DNA of 64,000 bases from Lachnospiraceae bacterium (GTDB lineage: Bacteria > Bacillota > Clostridia > Lachnospirales > Lachnospiraceae), in contig CAJTEE010000006.1 of assembly GCA_910575275.1 (NCBI GenBank), forward strand, positions 186,001 to 250,000, read 5' to 3'. Position 1 is the first letter of the stretch. Every line of letters begins with the position of its first letter. This document shows positions 26,512-35,334 of this stretch, piece after piece. The notes below the pieces were generated by a model that did not search any database, was not told where the DNA came from, and saw only the letters and a program-made list of their open reading frames with translations. The translations under genes and the position numbers were made by a program.

Positions 26512-26940
26512 ATGGAATGGAATACGCTATATTCAAAGGAAAAATCTCCTTCAATGGAGCAAGTCACAGAATACATTAACAATTCATTATGGACAGATTT
26601 TAATAACCGTATTCAATCCACCTATCGGGTCAGGCCCTGCATGGAACACAGCCGTTGTTCTATGCAGGCAGGCTGGAATATTAAGTATAAAAAAGGCGGA
26701 AAGTCTCTTTGTACTCTCTATCCGATGCAGGGCTATTTTATCGCTCTCGTGGTTGTAGGAAGTCATGAATTTACGGAGGCAGAGTTTCTTATGCCGCAAT
26801 GTTCCGACTATGTGCAGACAGTATTCAAAAAAACAAAAACCGGAAATGGACAGAAATGGTTGATGCTGGATGTGCGGGATAGAGAAATTATGGATGATGT
26901 ATTTCGCCTTATCAATCTCAGAAAGCGTATACCATCATAG
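26512..26940 (+). CDS. DUF3788 family protein
   Basis: The 142-residue protein matches the DUF3788 pattern: PSMEQVTEYINNSLWTDF at the start, a central GWNIKYKKGGKSLCTLYPMQGYF, and the C-terminal GQKWLMLDVRDREIMDDVFRLI. The fold is related to small-molecule binding domains, with no known reaction. It is 14 bases from the AraC-type regulator. Confidence 0.8.
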   Translation: MEWNTLYSKEKSPSMEQVTEYINNSLWTDFNNRIQSTYRVRPCMEHSRCSMQAGWNIKYKKGGKSLCTLYPMQGYFIALVVVGSHEFTEAEFLMPQCSDYVQTVFKKTKTGNGQKWLMLDVRDREIMDDVFRLINLRKRIPS

Positions 26941-27157
26941 CAGGAATATGAAAGTTGCAGAGCCATTTTATGACAAACTGTGTATAACAAGCAGGATTTA
27001 ATGTCTGAACAGGTATTGTCTACATGAATAGGAGAAAATAGAATGGTACTTTTGGTTGTTGATTCATGTGGAATAGAAGATATACAGAATGTATCTCATT
27101 TGAAAAAGCGTTTGAATTGATGAATAAATAAATCAGGAAGTGACAGGAGGGGCGGAT

Positions 27158-27697
27158 ATGAAAAGATATATTGCTTTATTAAGGGGTATCAATATAAGTG
27201 GAAAAAATAAAGTGCCAATGGCAGAATTAAAGAAGGGATTTGAAACACTTGCTTTTGTAGAAGTAAAAACATATCTGAACAGTGGCAATGTGATTTTTTC
27301 CAGTGATGAAGATAATATAGGGAAACTTACGGACAAGATTGAGGAAATGATAAATAATCAGTTTGGATTGGATATTCCTGTTTTTGTCCTGTTAAGGGAA
27401 GCGCTTGAGGATATTTTACAAAATGCGCCCGACTGGTGGGGCAGTGAGGACAAAGAAATCTATGATAATCTGATTTTCATAATACCGCCGTCTGTATTTT
27501 CCGATGTATATAATGAAATCGGAGAACCCAGAAAGGAATTGGAGAGGATAAAGGATTACAAGGAAGTGATATTCTGGTCTTTCAGCCGTAAAGATTACCA
27601 AAAGACAAACTGGTGGCCTAAGACAGCAGGTACGAAGATCAGCACGAAGCTGACCATAAGGACAGCAAATACGGTTAAAAAGATAGTCAGTATGTGA
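27158..27697 (+). CDS. DUF1697 family protein
   Basis: The start at 27158 has AGGAGGGG upstream. The 179-residue product shows the DUF1697 hallmark YIALLRGINISGKNKVPMAELK, then VKTYLNSGNVIFSS and the C-terminal TKLTIRTANTVKKIV. The family is widespread, with no agreed function. It ends the second cargo block; the non-coding RNA copy 2 follows about 60 bases on. Confidence 0.88.
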   Translation: MKRYIALLRGINISGKNKVPMAELKKGFETLAFVEVKTYLNSGNVIFSSDEDNIGKLTDKIEEMINNQFGLDIPVFVLLREALEDILQNAPDWWGSEDKEIYDNLIFIIPPSVFSDVYNEIGEPRKELERIKDYKEVIFWSFSRKDYQKTNWWPKTAGTKISTKLTIRTANTVKKIVSM

Positions 27698-27759
27698 TTG
27701 CTGTTCAAATTTGGATTTTATTTGAAAAACGTTAAAATACTATATGTAGTATTGATTGC

Positions 27760-28044
27760 TTGACTAAATCAATATCTTGTGCTAAACTGTCCTTGTAATT
27801 GATTTTTGTGCGTACCCATATGGGAAATGCAGTCCGTTCAGACTGTATGCGGAATACTGTCCGCATTGCACACGCTGTTAAGTTTGTATTTTTGTGCCAG
27901 TAGTACCATTATGCCCTTTGGCTGGTGGTGTACTGGCTTTTTTTATGTTAAGGGATCACTTTCCCTTTGGGAGCGGGAATGACTTTGGTCCATGGAAATC
28001 CATGGACGCCAGGGATTTGGCAGATGGTCATTCCCGCTTTTTTT
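27760..28044 (+). ncRNA. Structured non-coding RNA, copy 2
   Basis: This is the second copy of the element at 19379-19659, with its own promoter (TTGACT 27760-27765, 17 bases, TAAACT 27783-27788). Stems are P1 TGTGC 27807-27811 with GCACA 27868-27872; P2 GCAGTC 27829-27834 with GACTGT 27841-27846; P3 ATGCGG 27847-27852 with CCGCAT 27861-27866; P4 GCCAGTA 27896-27902 with TACTGGC 27931-27937, then T7; and P5 GCGGGAATGAC 27973-27983 with its complement 28027-28037, then T7. Single-stranded parts such as CCTTGTAATTGATTTTTG, CGCTGTTAAGTTTGTA and GGACGCCAGG are near identical to copy 1, while the stems vary in a paired way. That is the pattern of a functional RNA. Confidence 0.75.
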
Positions 28045-28051
28045 ATGTACA

Positions 28052-28128
28052 CGGGCACATAAGGAAATTAGCAGCTTCGCTGCATGTGCCCGGCGCACGA
28101 GCAGGAGAAAAGGACATTCCCCTGCTCG
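28052..28128. repeat. Two strong hairpins after the second ncRNA
   Basis: CGGGCACAT at 28052-28060 pairs with ATGTGCCCG at 28084-28092, with GCAGC/GCTGC (28071-28075, 28079-28083) as an inner stem. CGAGCAGG at 28098-28105 pairs with CCTGCTCG at 28121-28128. Neither is present after ncRNA copy 1 and neither is followed by a T-run. They sit just before the DNA-processing genes, so an origin of transfer or replication is conceivable. Confidence 0.5.
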
Positions 28129-28198
28129 ATTTATGCTGTTGCCCAAACGCCGATCATGGCTTTGAGGATAAAACATTTTAGAAAGGCAGGTAGAAAGA

Positions 28199-28360
28199 AT
28201 GAGTACAAGGAAGAAACAGGCCGGCAGGAGCTGGCAGAAACAGGCGGCGGGATACCCCTTCAGGGATACCGCTGCACAGAAAGCAGACAGCCAGTACTGG
28301 AAGAACTGTACCACGATCCGGACAGTAAACTTCACGCACAGGGCCAGAAGGGGGGCGTGA
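28199..28360 (+). CDS. Possible small basic protein before the YqaJ gene
   Basis: A 53-codon frame starts at 28199 and stops two bases before the YqaJ start codon, the kind of spacing seen in coupled genes. The product is very basic (MSTRKKQAGRSWQKQAAGYPF at the start, HRARRGA at the end). The ribosome binding site is weak, and no relatives are known to me. Confidence 0.35.
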   Translation: MSTRKKQAGRSWQKQAAGYPFRDTAAQKADSQYWKNCTTIRTVNFTHRARRGA

Positions 28361-28362
28361 CC

Positions 28363-29433
28363 ATGCCCGATACAAACATGGAAAGAGAAAGGGAAAGGCA
28401 CAGCCCGCAGGTGCTTGTGGATACGGAAAACCTTACCCGGGAAGAATGGCTGGACTGGCGGCGCCGCGGGATTGGCGGCAGTGACGTCTCTGCCATCATC
28501 GGGATTTCCCCTTTCCGTACCGCGCGGGATATCTACTATGACAAGCTGGGTATTGCGGCGGTGGAGGAAGATGAGGGAAACTGGGTGGCCATGGAAATGG
28601 GCCATCTCCTGGAAGACCTTGTGGCAAAGATCTTTGAGAGAAGGACGGGGCTTGACATCTACCAGATTAAGAAAATGTTCCGGCATCCCCTTTATCCGTT
28701 CATGCTGGCAGACGTGGATTACTTCGTCACCATGCCGGACGGGACGAAAGCCATCCTGGAGATCAAGACCACCAACTACAACGCAAAAGACCTCTGGTGG
28801 AAGGACGGCAGGGAGACCGTGCCGGCCTACTACGAGGCACAGGGCAGGCATTACATGGCCGTGATGGATATTGACCGTGTATTTTTCTGCTGTCTGTACG
28901 GCAACACGGAAGATGAGACCATTATCCGGGAGATCCACAGGGACATGGCCTATGAGGAAGAGATGGTATTCCTGGAACAGGAATTCTGGGACAGCCATGT
29001 GCAGAAACAGATCCCGCCGCCCTACCTGGAGGATGGGGATGTGATCCTCGCAAGCGCCAGGCAGTATTGCGGCCGGGCAGACAAGGACGCCGATGCCATT
29101 GTCCTAAACGGGACCATGCCGTCTACCCTGATGCGGTATATGCAGCTTCAGGAGCAGAAGAAACAGTCGGATAAGTATTCCAAAAAGCTGGAGGCTGATA
29201 TCCAGAGGCTGAAAGCAATCCTGGCTGCGGAGATGGGAACAAGCTGTAAGGCTGTCTGCGATATGGGCGGGAGCCGGTATACGCTGACCTACAACCCGGT
29301 CCGCAAGATGATGGTTGACAAGGACAACCTGATGCGGCTGAAACTGCAGTACCCGGAGATTTACGAGCAGTTTGTAACGGTATCGGAATTCCGGACCTTT
29401 CATGTAAAGGTCAGTTCTATGGACGCCGCCTGA
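28363..29433 (+). CDS. YqaJ-family viral-type recombinase/exonuclease
   Basis: I start at the ATG at 28363 (AAGGGGGG upstream); the open frame extending further upstream overlaps the hairpins. The 356-residue protein has the YqaJ/lambda-exonuclease core: WRRRGIGGSDVSAIIGISPF, EMGHLLEDLVAKIF, the metal-binding ADVDYFV and ILEIKTTN, and YYEAQGRHYMAVM. Such nucleases degrade one strand of double-stranded DNA and work with an annealing protein. The candidate partner lies two genes downstream at 31993. The C-terminal third is coiled-coil. Confidence 0.88.
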   Translation: MPDTNMERERERHSPQVLVDTENLTREEWLDWRRRGIGGSDVSAIIGISPFRTARDIYYDKLGIAAVEEDEGNWVAMEMGHLLEDLVAKIFERRTGLDIYQIKKMFRHPLYPFMLADVDYFVTMPDGTKAILEIKTTNYNAKDLWWKDGRETVPAYYEAQGRHYMAVMDIDRVFFCCLYGNTEDETIIREIHRDMAYEEEMVFLEQEFWDSHVQKQIPPPYLEDGDVILASARQYCGRADKDADAIVLNGTMPSTLMRYMQLQEQKKQSDKYSKKLEADIQRLKAILAAEMGTSCKAVCDMGGSRYTLTYNPVRKMMVDKDNLMRLKLQYPEIYEQFVTVSEFRTFHVKVSSMDAA

Positions 29434-29469
29434 AAACAAAGAAAATGTCAGAGAAAGGGAAAGGTGAAA

Positions 29470-29644
29470 ATGAAAAGAAAAACATGGATACTGGGGGGGC
29501 ATAGTGGGATTCCCCCTGCTCATCCTGATAAGGGATGCATTCCGGCTGATACGCCTGGGATGCTATCTGGTACTGTATCCCCTGCTGGGCGCTGCCCTGG
29601 CAGTCATTGCGGGCCTGCTTGTGTTATGGCTTTTATGGAGGTGA
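29470..29644 (+). pseudogene. Small membrane protein frameshifted at a G7 run
   Basis: From the ATG at 29470 the frame reads MKRKTWILGG and then enters a run of seven G (29493-29499). With six G it would continue GIVGFPLLILIRDAFRLIRLG and a second membrane segment, and end at the TGA at 29642-29644, giving about 57 residues. With seven G the translated product is unrelated and hydrophilic. This is a mutation, a sequencing error, or an on/off homopolymer switch. The next gene starts five bases later. Confidence 0.7.
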
Positions 29645-29648
29645 GAGA

Positions 29649-31925
29649 ATGGGTATTATAGCAACGTATGACGGGAAGATCTTCCACAACCCGTCAAATA
29701 AATTCTGCATTGTCATTGTAAAGACCACAGATACGTCCGTCCCGGAACAGGCACGGGATAAGAGACGGTATAAGGACCACCTGATCCGTTTCACCGCCGT
29801 GGGTTATGAGATCCCCATGACGGATGCCGTGGAGCTGGAACTGGATGGGGAATGGGTAAACGGGAAATACGGCATGCAGCTCCAGGTGGAGCAGTGGCGT
29901 GAGGTCGTACCGAAAACGAAGGAAGGCGTGCTGAGCTACCTTGGCTCCGGCCTTATCAAAGGGATCGGGGAGAAAACCGCCGCTGAAATTGTGGCAAAGT
30001 TCGGCACCAATACGCTGGACGTACTGGAAAAGAACCCGGAACGGCTGCTGGAGGTCCGGGGCATAACGGAAAACAAACTGGAAGACATTCGGACTTCTTT
30101 TGCGGAGAGCCGGGCACTGCGGGATATCATGACGCTTCTGGCGCCCTTTAAGCTGATACCGAAGACAGCGCTGAAGATATACCAGCATTTCGGGCCGGCC
30201 TGTCTGGATGTCCTGAAAAAAAGCCCGTTTGAGCTTTGCCAGATGCCGGGCTTTGGGTTCCGGCGTGTGGATGCTATTGTAAGGAAGACCGATAACCGTC
30301 CCCGTGACCCCATGCGGATCAGGGGCGCGCTCCACTGTACACTGGACGAGGCGAAAGGGAAACAGGGGCACCTGTTCCTGGGAAGGGAAGAGCTGCGCAG
30401 GGCAGCATTTAAGATGCTGAATGAAAAGATCCCGCTTCCGGAGATGCGTGTGCGCCCGGAGGAAGTGGAGCAGGAACTGGACGCCATGATCTTAAACGGC
30501 TCTGTGGTCTCCATGAGGGACAGCATCTACCATCCTGGTGCCTTTGCACAGGAGGATGAGACTGCCAGCCGGATCGCAAGGATGCTGGCGGAGGAAAGGC
30601 CGCCGATGAAGGACATTTCCACCATTATTGAGACAGTCAGGGCGGATCAGGGGCTTAGGACTTCCGGGAAACAGGAATCCGCAGTCCGGACGGCATTTCT
30701 TTATAACCTGTCCGTGATCACCGGTTCGCCGGGCACAGGCAAGACGACCGTGCTCAGGATTATTTTAGAGGTTTACCGCAGGCTCTATCCCGACCGGAAG
30801 ATTGTCCTGATGGCGCCTACGGGCCGTGCAAGCCGCAGGATGGCGGAAAGCACCGGGTTTGACGGGGCATGTACCATGCACAGCGGGCTCGGCCTTGTCA
30901 GTGAGGAGGACGAGGGCAGCCGGACGAAAAAGCAAGACAGCCTGGATGCGGATCTGGTCATTGTGGACGAGTTTTCCATGGTGGATATGTGGCTTGCGGG
31001 CAAATTCTTTTCCGCACTGAAGAAGGGGGCGAAGACCGTCCTGGTGGGCGACCCGGACCAGCTGCCCAGCGTAGGCGCGGGGAATGTATTCAAGGAACTG
31101 ATCCAGTGCGGCCTTGTGCCGGTCACGGTGCTGGATGAGATCTTCCGCCAGGCAAAGGACAGCCTGATCGCCCATAACGCACGGTTCATCCATGACGGCA
31201 GCACCAAGCTGTACTATGGGAATGATTTTCAGTTCCTGCCCTGTGGCAGCCAGGCGGACGCGGCAGCGGCCATCATCGACAGATACTGCCAGGAGATTGA
31301 AAGCAGCGGGATTGAGCATGTGCAGATCCTCTCGCCATTCCGGACGGAAGGGGCGGCATCCTCAGACCATCTGAACGCTGCCATCCGGGAGATCGTGAAT
31401 CCGTTCCGGTCCGCGGAGGACGAGGTCCGTATCGGGCCAAAGACGTTCCGTGTGGGCGACCGGATCATGCAGACCAAGAACACGGATAAGGTGTCCAACG
31501 GCGACCTGGGGTTTATCCGCTATGTGGAGGATACGCCGGAAGGGAAACGGATCGGACTAGACTTCGGGGAGGACCGGAGCCTGGAATACAGCACGGAGGA
31601 CCTGGTGAACCTGGACCTTGCCTATGCGACTACCATCCATAAGGCCATGGGCTCCGAGTACGATATTGTGCTGATGCCGGTGCTGAAGGCACACTACATC
31701 ATGCTCTACCGGAACCTTCTGTATACCGGGATCACCAGGGCAAGGAAACGGGTGGTGCTGGCAGGCGAAAAGAGCGTGCTGTTCATGGCCATCCACAAGA
31801 ATGAGATCAGCAAAAGGAATACCCTTCTGGGAGAGCGCATCCGCCTGTACTATAAGGCTTATGCGAAAAGCGCTGGGATTGCGGTGCCGAAGTTCCTGGA
31901 AGAAGGACTGAAGGCAGCAGGTTAA
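29649..31925 (+). CDS. recD2: RecD2-like DNA helicase
   Basis: The start at 29649 follows GGAGGTGAG. The 758-residue protein matches RecD2: an N-terminal OB-type domain, helix-hairpin-helix repeats (about 105-215: LIKGIGEKTAAEIVAKFG and PERLLEVRGITENKL), the Walker A GSPGTGKTT at residues 359-367, Walker B VIVDEFSMVD, LVGDPDQLPSVGAG, and the late helicase motifs YATTIHKAMGSEYDIVLMP and LLYTGITRARKRVVL. RecD2 moves 5' to 3' on DNA. Here it belongs to the element's DNA-processing set with the YqaJ-like nuclease. Confidence 0.95.
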   Translation: MGIIATYDGKIFHNPSNKFCIVIVKTTDTSVPEQARDKRRYKDHLIRFTAVGYEIPMTDAVELELDGEWVNGKYGMQLQVEQWREVVPKTKEGVLSYLGSGLIKGIGEKTAAEIVAKFGTNTLDVLEKNPERLLEVRGITENKLEDIRTSFAESRALRDIMTLLAPFKLIPKTALKIYQHFGPACLDVLKKSPFELCQMPGFGFRRVDAIVRKTDNRPRDPMRIRGALHCTLDEAKGKQGHLFLGREELRRAAFKMLNEKIPLPEMRVRPEEVEQELDAMILNGSVVSMRDSIYHPGAFAQEDETASRIARMLAEERPPMKDISTIIETVRADQGLRTSGKQESAVRTAFLYNLSVITGSPGTGKTTVLRIILEVYRRLYPDRKIVLMAPTGRASRRMAESTGFDGACTMHSGLGLVSEEDEGSRTKKQDSLDADLVIVDEFSMVDMWLAGKFFSALKKGAKTVLVGDPDQLPSVGAGNVFKELIQCGLVPVTVLDEIFRQAKDSLIAHNARFIHDGSTKLYYGNDFQFLPCGSQADAAAAIIDRYCQEIESSGIEHVQILSPFRTEGAASSDHLNAAIREIVNPFRSAEDEVRIGPKTFRVGDRIMQTKNTDKVSNGDLGFIRYVEDTPEGKRIGLDFGEDRSLEYSTEDLVNLDLAYATTIHKAMGSEYDIVLMPVLKAHYIMLYRNLLYTGITRARKRVVLAGEKSVLFMAIHKNEISKRNTLLGERIRLYYKAYAKSAGIAVPKFLEEGLKAAG

Positions 31926-31992
31926 AAATGGGATGCAGGTGCAGAAACCGCACGGGGTATCCCTTATTTATTTAATGAAAGGAGTTTTATCC

Positions 31993-33582
31993 ATGAATAA
32001 GAATGAACAGACAGCAACCATGTATGAGAGCATCCCTGCGGTGGCAGAGCTTAACAAAGTGCCGGGGTTTAACCCGCTGAAACTGCTCCGCCGCATTATC
32101 TCCCCGGAAAACGGGGAGGAAATGCTGCAGCTGGATCTCCGCTATAAAAAGTTATGGTTCCGGCTTGCGAACCCCAAAGGCCGCATCCGCCTGAACGCCC
32201 TGCGCATCACGGAGCAGATGGCGATCTATGAGGCACAGGTTTTTCTGGAGCGCACCGATGAAAACCCCATTGGCAGCTTTACATCCAGCTGCACGAAGGA
32301 AGAGGCGCCGGGAGGGCAGTATATCCAGGCGGCACAGCATGCGGCTATGGATGAGGCGTTGTCCGATGCAGGCTTTGGCATCCAGTTTGCGGATGTGGGC
32401 ATGGACGCAAAAGGGAGCCGTTACGGGAGCAGGGTTCCTTTGAATGGAATCTCCCAGAAGAAAGAAACAACTGCTTTGGCTGGCACAGCTGCGGTTTCCA
32501 CAGAAAGGAAACAGCCGGATACGGCATCTGCCAGAAGTACGGTCACAGCGTTCCCGGCTGCAGCGGAAAAGAAAGAATCACCGCAGCAGGGAAAACCGGT
32601 GCAGGCCTCCGGGCTGCCCATTCAGGGCGCGAAGACGGCGGTAAATGCCGGGCCTGCGGGAAACAGTCCGGCACAGCGCACGGCTGCAGCGGCAGAAACT
32701 CCTCTTGAAGCGATGGCGGGGAATGGAAATTCTGGGGCAAGCCTTCCGGCAGGTTCCCAGGGCGGTTCAGAAAGCCTTCCGGCAGGGCCGGAAGAAAGCT
32801 TCGGAACGCTCCCGGTACAGTCCGGCACCACGCAGAAGATGGAAGGGCAGCCTTTGCCTTCCGCACAGGAACCGTCAGGACAGCCCTCTGCAGCATCAGC
32901 GCAGACCGTGGAAACAGGTGGAGAAAGTAAAACGGAACTGTCAGCCAGGACCCAGGAGCCGGCTGAAAACAGCAGTCTGCCGGTGGGACCGCAGACAACA
33001 AAGGTTCAGGGAACGGCGCAGCCTGCCGGAACCGGGGAACTGCCAGTAAGGGCAGGGGAACCGGATTCCCTTCCCGTACAGAAAAGCGCAGAAATGCCTG
33101 TGGCGGGAGAAACGGGGAACAGCCTCCCCGTTTCCGAAAGGAAGAATATGGAGGAAGATACCGGGAAAGCGGTACAGGGCATGATGGCGCTGTTAGGCGG
33201 GCAGAATGTTACTGTAGAAACGGCTGCATCTTTTGGCGGAAATACTGGAAACAGCGGAAGTGCTGAAAATGTGGAAACCAGATCTGCAGCATCTGAAACG
33301 CTGGAACTGCCTGCCGCTGGAAAAGCACAGGAAAAAGCAGAGGCCAGGTATACCCCGGATATGCCTGTGGAGGAGATCGTCAAGCTGATGACCTTTGAAG
33401 AAGCAGGAAAGGTGGTAGTGGATACCGGCGTCTGCAAGGGGCAGACCATTGCGGAAGTGGCAGAACGGCGCCCGCCCAGCCTGAAATTCTATCTGTACGG
33501 CGGTTACCGGGGGGATAACAATATCCTCCGCGCGGCGGCCCAGATCATGCTGGATTCCCTGGCTGTAAAAAAAGCCGGGTAA
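31993..33582 (+). CDS. Putative Rad52-like single-strand annealing protein with long disordered linker
   Basis: The start at 31993 follows AAAGGAG. Of 529 residues, the first 140 are folded and contain LRITEQMAIYEAQVFLERTDEN and the helix QYIQAAQHAAMDEALSDAGFG, which resembles the core of Rad52/22-type annealing proteins. A 300-residue linker rich in Gly, Ala, Pro, Ser, Glu and Gln follows, with the loosely repeated motif SLPAG or LPVQ. The last 75 residues form a second folded domain (TPDMPVEEIVKLMTFEEAGK to the end). With YqaJ this would form a two-gene recombination pair. The annealing role is inferred from position and a short similarity. Confidence 0.55.
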   Translation: MNKNEQTATMYESIPAVAELNKVPGFNPLKLLRRIISPENGEEMLQLDLRYKKLWFRLANPKGRIRLNALRITEQMAIYEAQVFLERTDENPIGSFTSSCTKEEAPGGQYIQAAQHAAMDEALSDAGFGIQFADVGMDAKGSRYGSRVPLNGISQKKETTALAGTAAVSTERKQPDTASARSTVTAFPAAAEKKESPQQGKPVQASGLPIQGAKTAVNAGPAGNSPAQRTAAAAETPLEAMAGNGNSGASLPAGSQGGSESLPAGPEESFGTLPVQSGTTQKMEGQPLPSAQEPSGQPSAASAQTVETGGESKTELSARTQEPAENSSLPVGPQTTKVQGTAQPAGTGELPVRAGEPDSLPVQKSAEMPVAGETGNSLPVSERKNMEEDTGKAVQGMMALLGGQNVTVETAASFGGNTGNSGSAENVETRSAASETLELPAAGKAQEKAEARYTPDMPVEEIVKLMTFEEAGKVVVDTGVCKGQTIAEVAERRPPSLKFYLYGGYRGDNNILRAAAQIMLDSLAVKKAG

Positions 33583-33635
33583 AGGCAGGCAGTGGAGAGC
33601 GCTAAAGGAGACAGCAAGGAAGGAGGGTGCAGGCG

Positions 33636-35255
33636 ATGGGCTCGTTTTCACAGGATTTCCCGTTTGGGATCATGGATGTGGTGGAGCTGCTGCATTTACA
33701 TATCCGGCGCAGGCAGGCGGACAGTGCCTATACGGATTGCCCGTTCTGCGGCGACCGGAGAGGAAAGATGAATGTCAACTTTGTCAAGAACGTGTGGCGG
33801 TGCAACTACTGTGGCGAACACGGAGGGATGCTGAACCTGTACGCAAGGGTCAACAATACCACCAATTCCGAAGCCTATCAGGAAATCTGTGACGCGCTCC
33901 AGGCGGGGGATACTTCCTGGGGATACGGGCAGGCAGAGAACATAAATCCTGGCGCAGGGGTTCCGTCAGGGAACCTTTGCGCCGGCAGCCAAAAGGAAAC
34001 CGGGATTTCCCAGGCAGAGCGTGCCGGCCCCCAGGAGATACACCAGACCTATTCCCTGCTGCTGGAAATGCTGTCCCTGACTCCCGCACACCGGGCGCAC
34101 CTGCGCTCGGAGAAGCAGGGGCTTTCGGATGAACAGATCGACAGCCTGGGATTTAAGAGTACCCCGCCCTATTTTCTGTGCCGCTCCCTGACGGAGAGGC
34201 TGATAAAGCAGGGCTGTAAGGTGGAGGGAGTTCCGGGGTTCTATCTCCATGAGGGCGGGTACTGGACCGCAAAGTTCAGCAGCCGCACAGCGGGCATCCT
34301 GATACCTGCCATCGGCATTGACGGGCTGATCCGGGGGATGCAGATCCTCCTGGACGTACCCTTTAAGGACAAGGACGACCCTCCGGAGAAAGCCGGGACA
34401 AAATATATCTGGCTTTCCTCCTCCACGAAAAATATGGGGGTAACATCCGGGAGCCCGGTACATTTCATAGGGAACCCCTTTGCCCGGACCATCTATGTCA
34501 CGGAGGGGATACTGAAAGCGGATATTGCCCATGTGCTGTTAAACCGTTCTTTTGTGGCGGTGGCAGGGGCAAACAATGTGGCACAGCTGGGGCCCCTGTT
34601 TGGGCTGCTGGCTAAGAACGGCACGGAACTTATCATCGAGGCCCACGACATGGACAAGTACAGCAATGAGATGATCGCAAAAGGAAGCTCCAAAGTCTAC
34701 CTGCTGGCAAGACAGCAGGGCATGGAGTGCCGGAGGCTGACCTGGAATCCCAACTACAAGGGGATTGACGACTGGCAGCTTGCGCTCCGGAGAGAAAAAC
34801 AGCAGAAAGAAGGTGGAGACCAGAATTTACAGAAAGGCCGGGCGCTTTTTGGCCAGGAGGGAAAAGAACTGTCAAAAGAGACACTAAATTTCCCCCACCG
34901 CAGATACAGGTTCCGCATTTACCAGCTTTGCTTTGACGCAGGCCAGGAGACCATCCCGTTTGCTTTTAAGGGAATCCGGGATCTGCACAGGGCCGGGTAT
35001 GAGCAGCCACCGGCTTCGGAATACCGGCTGGTGTGCGATTCGGAGCTTGCCTGCCCGGAGGAATGGAAAGATACGGAAATACTGGAACAGATTTCGGCGC
35101 ATTACGGAAACCAGGTGCCGGAAGGCTACAGAGGACGCCCCCTTGCATCTTCGGATGTGGTGGAGCTGGACGATGGAACAGGCCGCCGCTATTTCTACAT
35201 AGACGGCAGGACATTTGAACCTGTGCGCTTCTCCCCCTTTCTTGCAAAAAAATGA
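33636..35255 (+). CDS. CHC2-type primase with DUF3854/Toprim core and YodL-like C-terminus
   Basis: The ATG at 33636 has AAGGAGGG upstream. The 539-residue product starts with a zinc finger (Cys35 and Cys38 in CPFCGDRRG; Cys56 and Cys59 in CNYCGEHGG) as in DNA primases. The centre (about 150-390) resembles the DUF3854 toprim-like region (TIYVTEGILKADIAHVL, VAVAGANNV, ELIIEAHDMDKYSN). The C-terminal 130 residues (FRIYQLCFDAGQETIPFAFKG and EYRLVCDSEL) resemble the YodL domain often found fused to element-borne DNA enzymes. It probably primes replication of the element. Confidence 0.82.
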   Translation: MGSFSQDFPFGIMDVVELLHLHIRRRQADSAYTDCPFCGDRRGKMNVNFVKNVWRCNYCGEHGGMLNLYARVNNTTNSEAYQEICDALQAGDTSWGYGQAENINPGAGVPSGNLCAGSQKETGISQAERAGPQEIHQTYSLLLEMLSLTPAHRAHLRSEKQGLSDEQIDSLGFKSTPPYFLCRSLTERLIKQGCKVEGVPGFYLHEGGYWTAKFSSRTAGILIPAIGIDGLIRGMQILLDVPFKDKDDPPEKAGTKYIWLSSSTKNMGVTSGSPVHFIGNPFARTIYVTEGILKADIAHVLLNRSFVAVAGANNVAQLGPLFGLLAKNGTELIIEAHDMDKYSNEMIAKGSSKVYLLARQQGMECRRLTWNPNYKGIDDWQLALRREKQQKEGGDQNLQKGRALFGQEGKELSKETLNFPHRRYRFRIYQLCFDAGQETIPFAFKGIRDLHRAGYEQPPASEYRLVCDSELACPEEWKDTEILEQISAHYGNQVPEGYRGRPLASSDVVELDDGTGRRYFYIDGRTFEPVRFSPFLAKK

Positions 35256-35280
35256 AAGGATGGAGGCGGACAGCGGCAAT

Positions 35281-35316
35281 GGCATGGAATGGGATTACCC
35301 GCTCCATGCCTTTTTT
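35281..35316 (+). terminator. Terminator between primase and PcfK genes
   Basis: GGCATGGA at 35281-35288 pairs with TCCATGCC at 35303-35310, followed by T6. It may reduce read-through into the next operon segment. Confidence 0.8.
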
Positions 35317-35334
35317 GACGAAAGGAGAGCAGAT

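Noticed and set aside
27043-27120. A 25-codon open frame starting MVLLVVDSCGIED.
   Set aside because: It is very short, has a weak ribosome binding site and no relatives that I recognise; probably a gene relic.
28084-28362. N-terminal extension of the YqaJ gene by 93 codons.
   Set aside because: It lies over two hairpins, has no ribosome binding site and shows no conserved motifs; a good site precedes the ATG at 28363.
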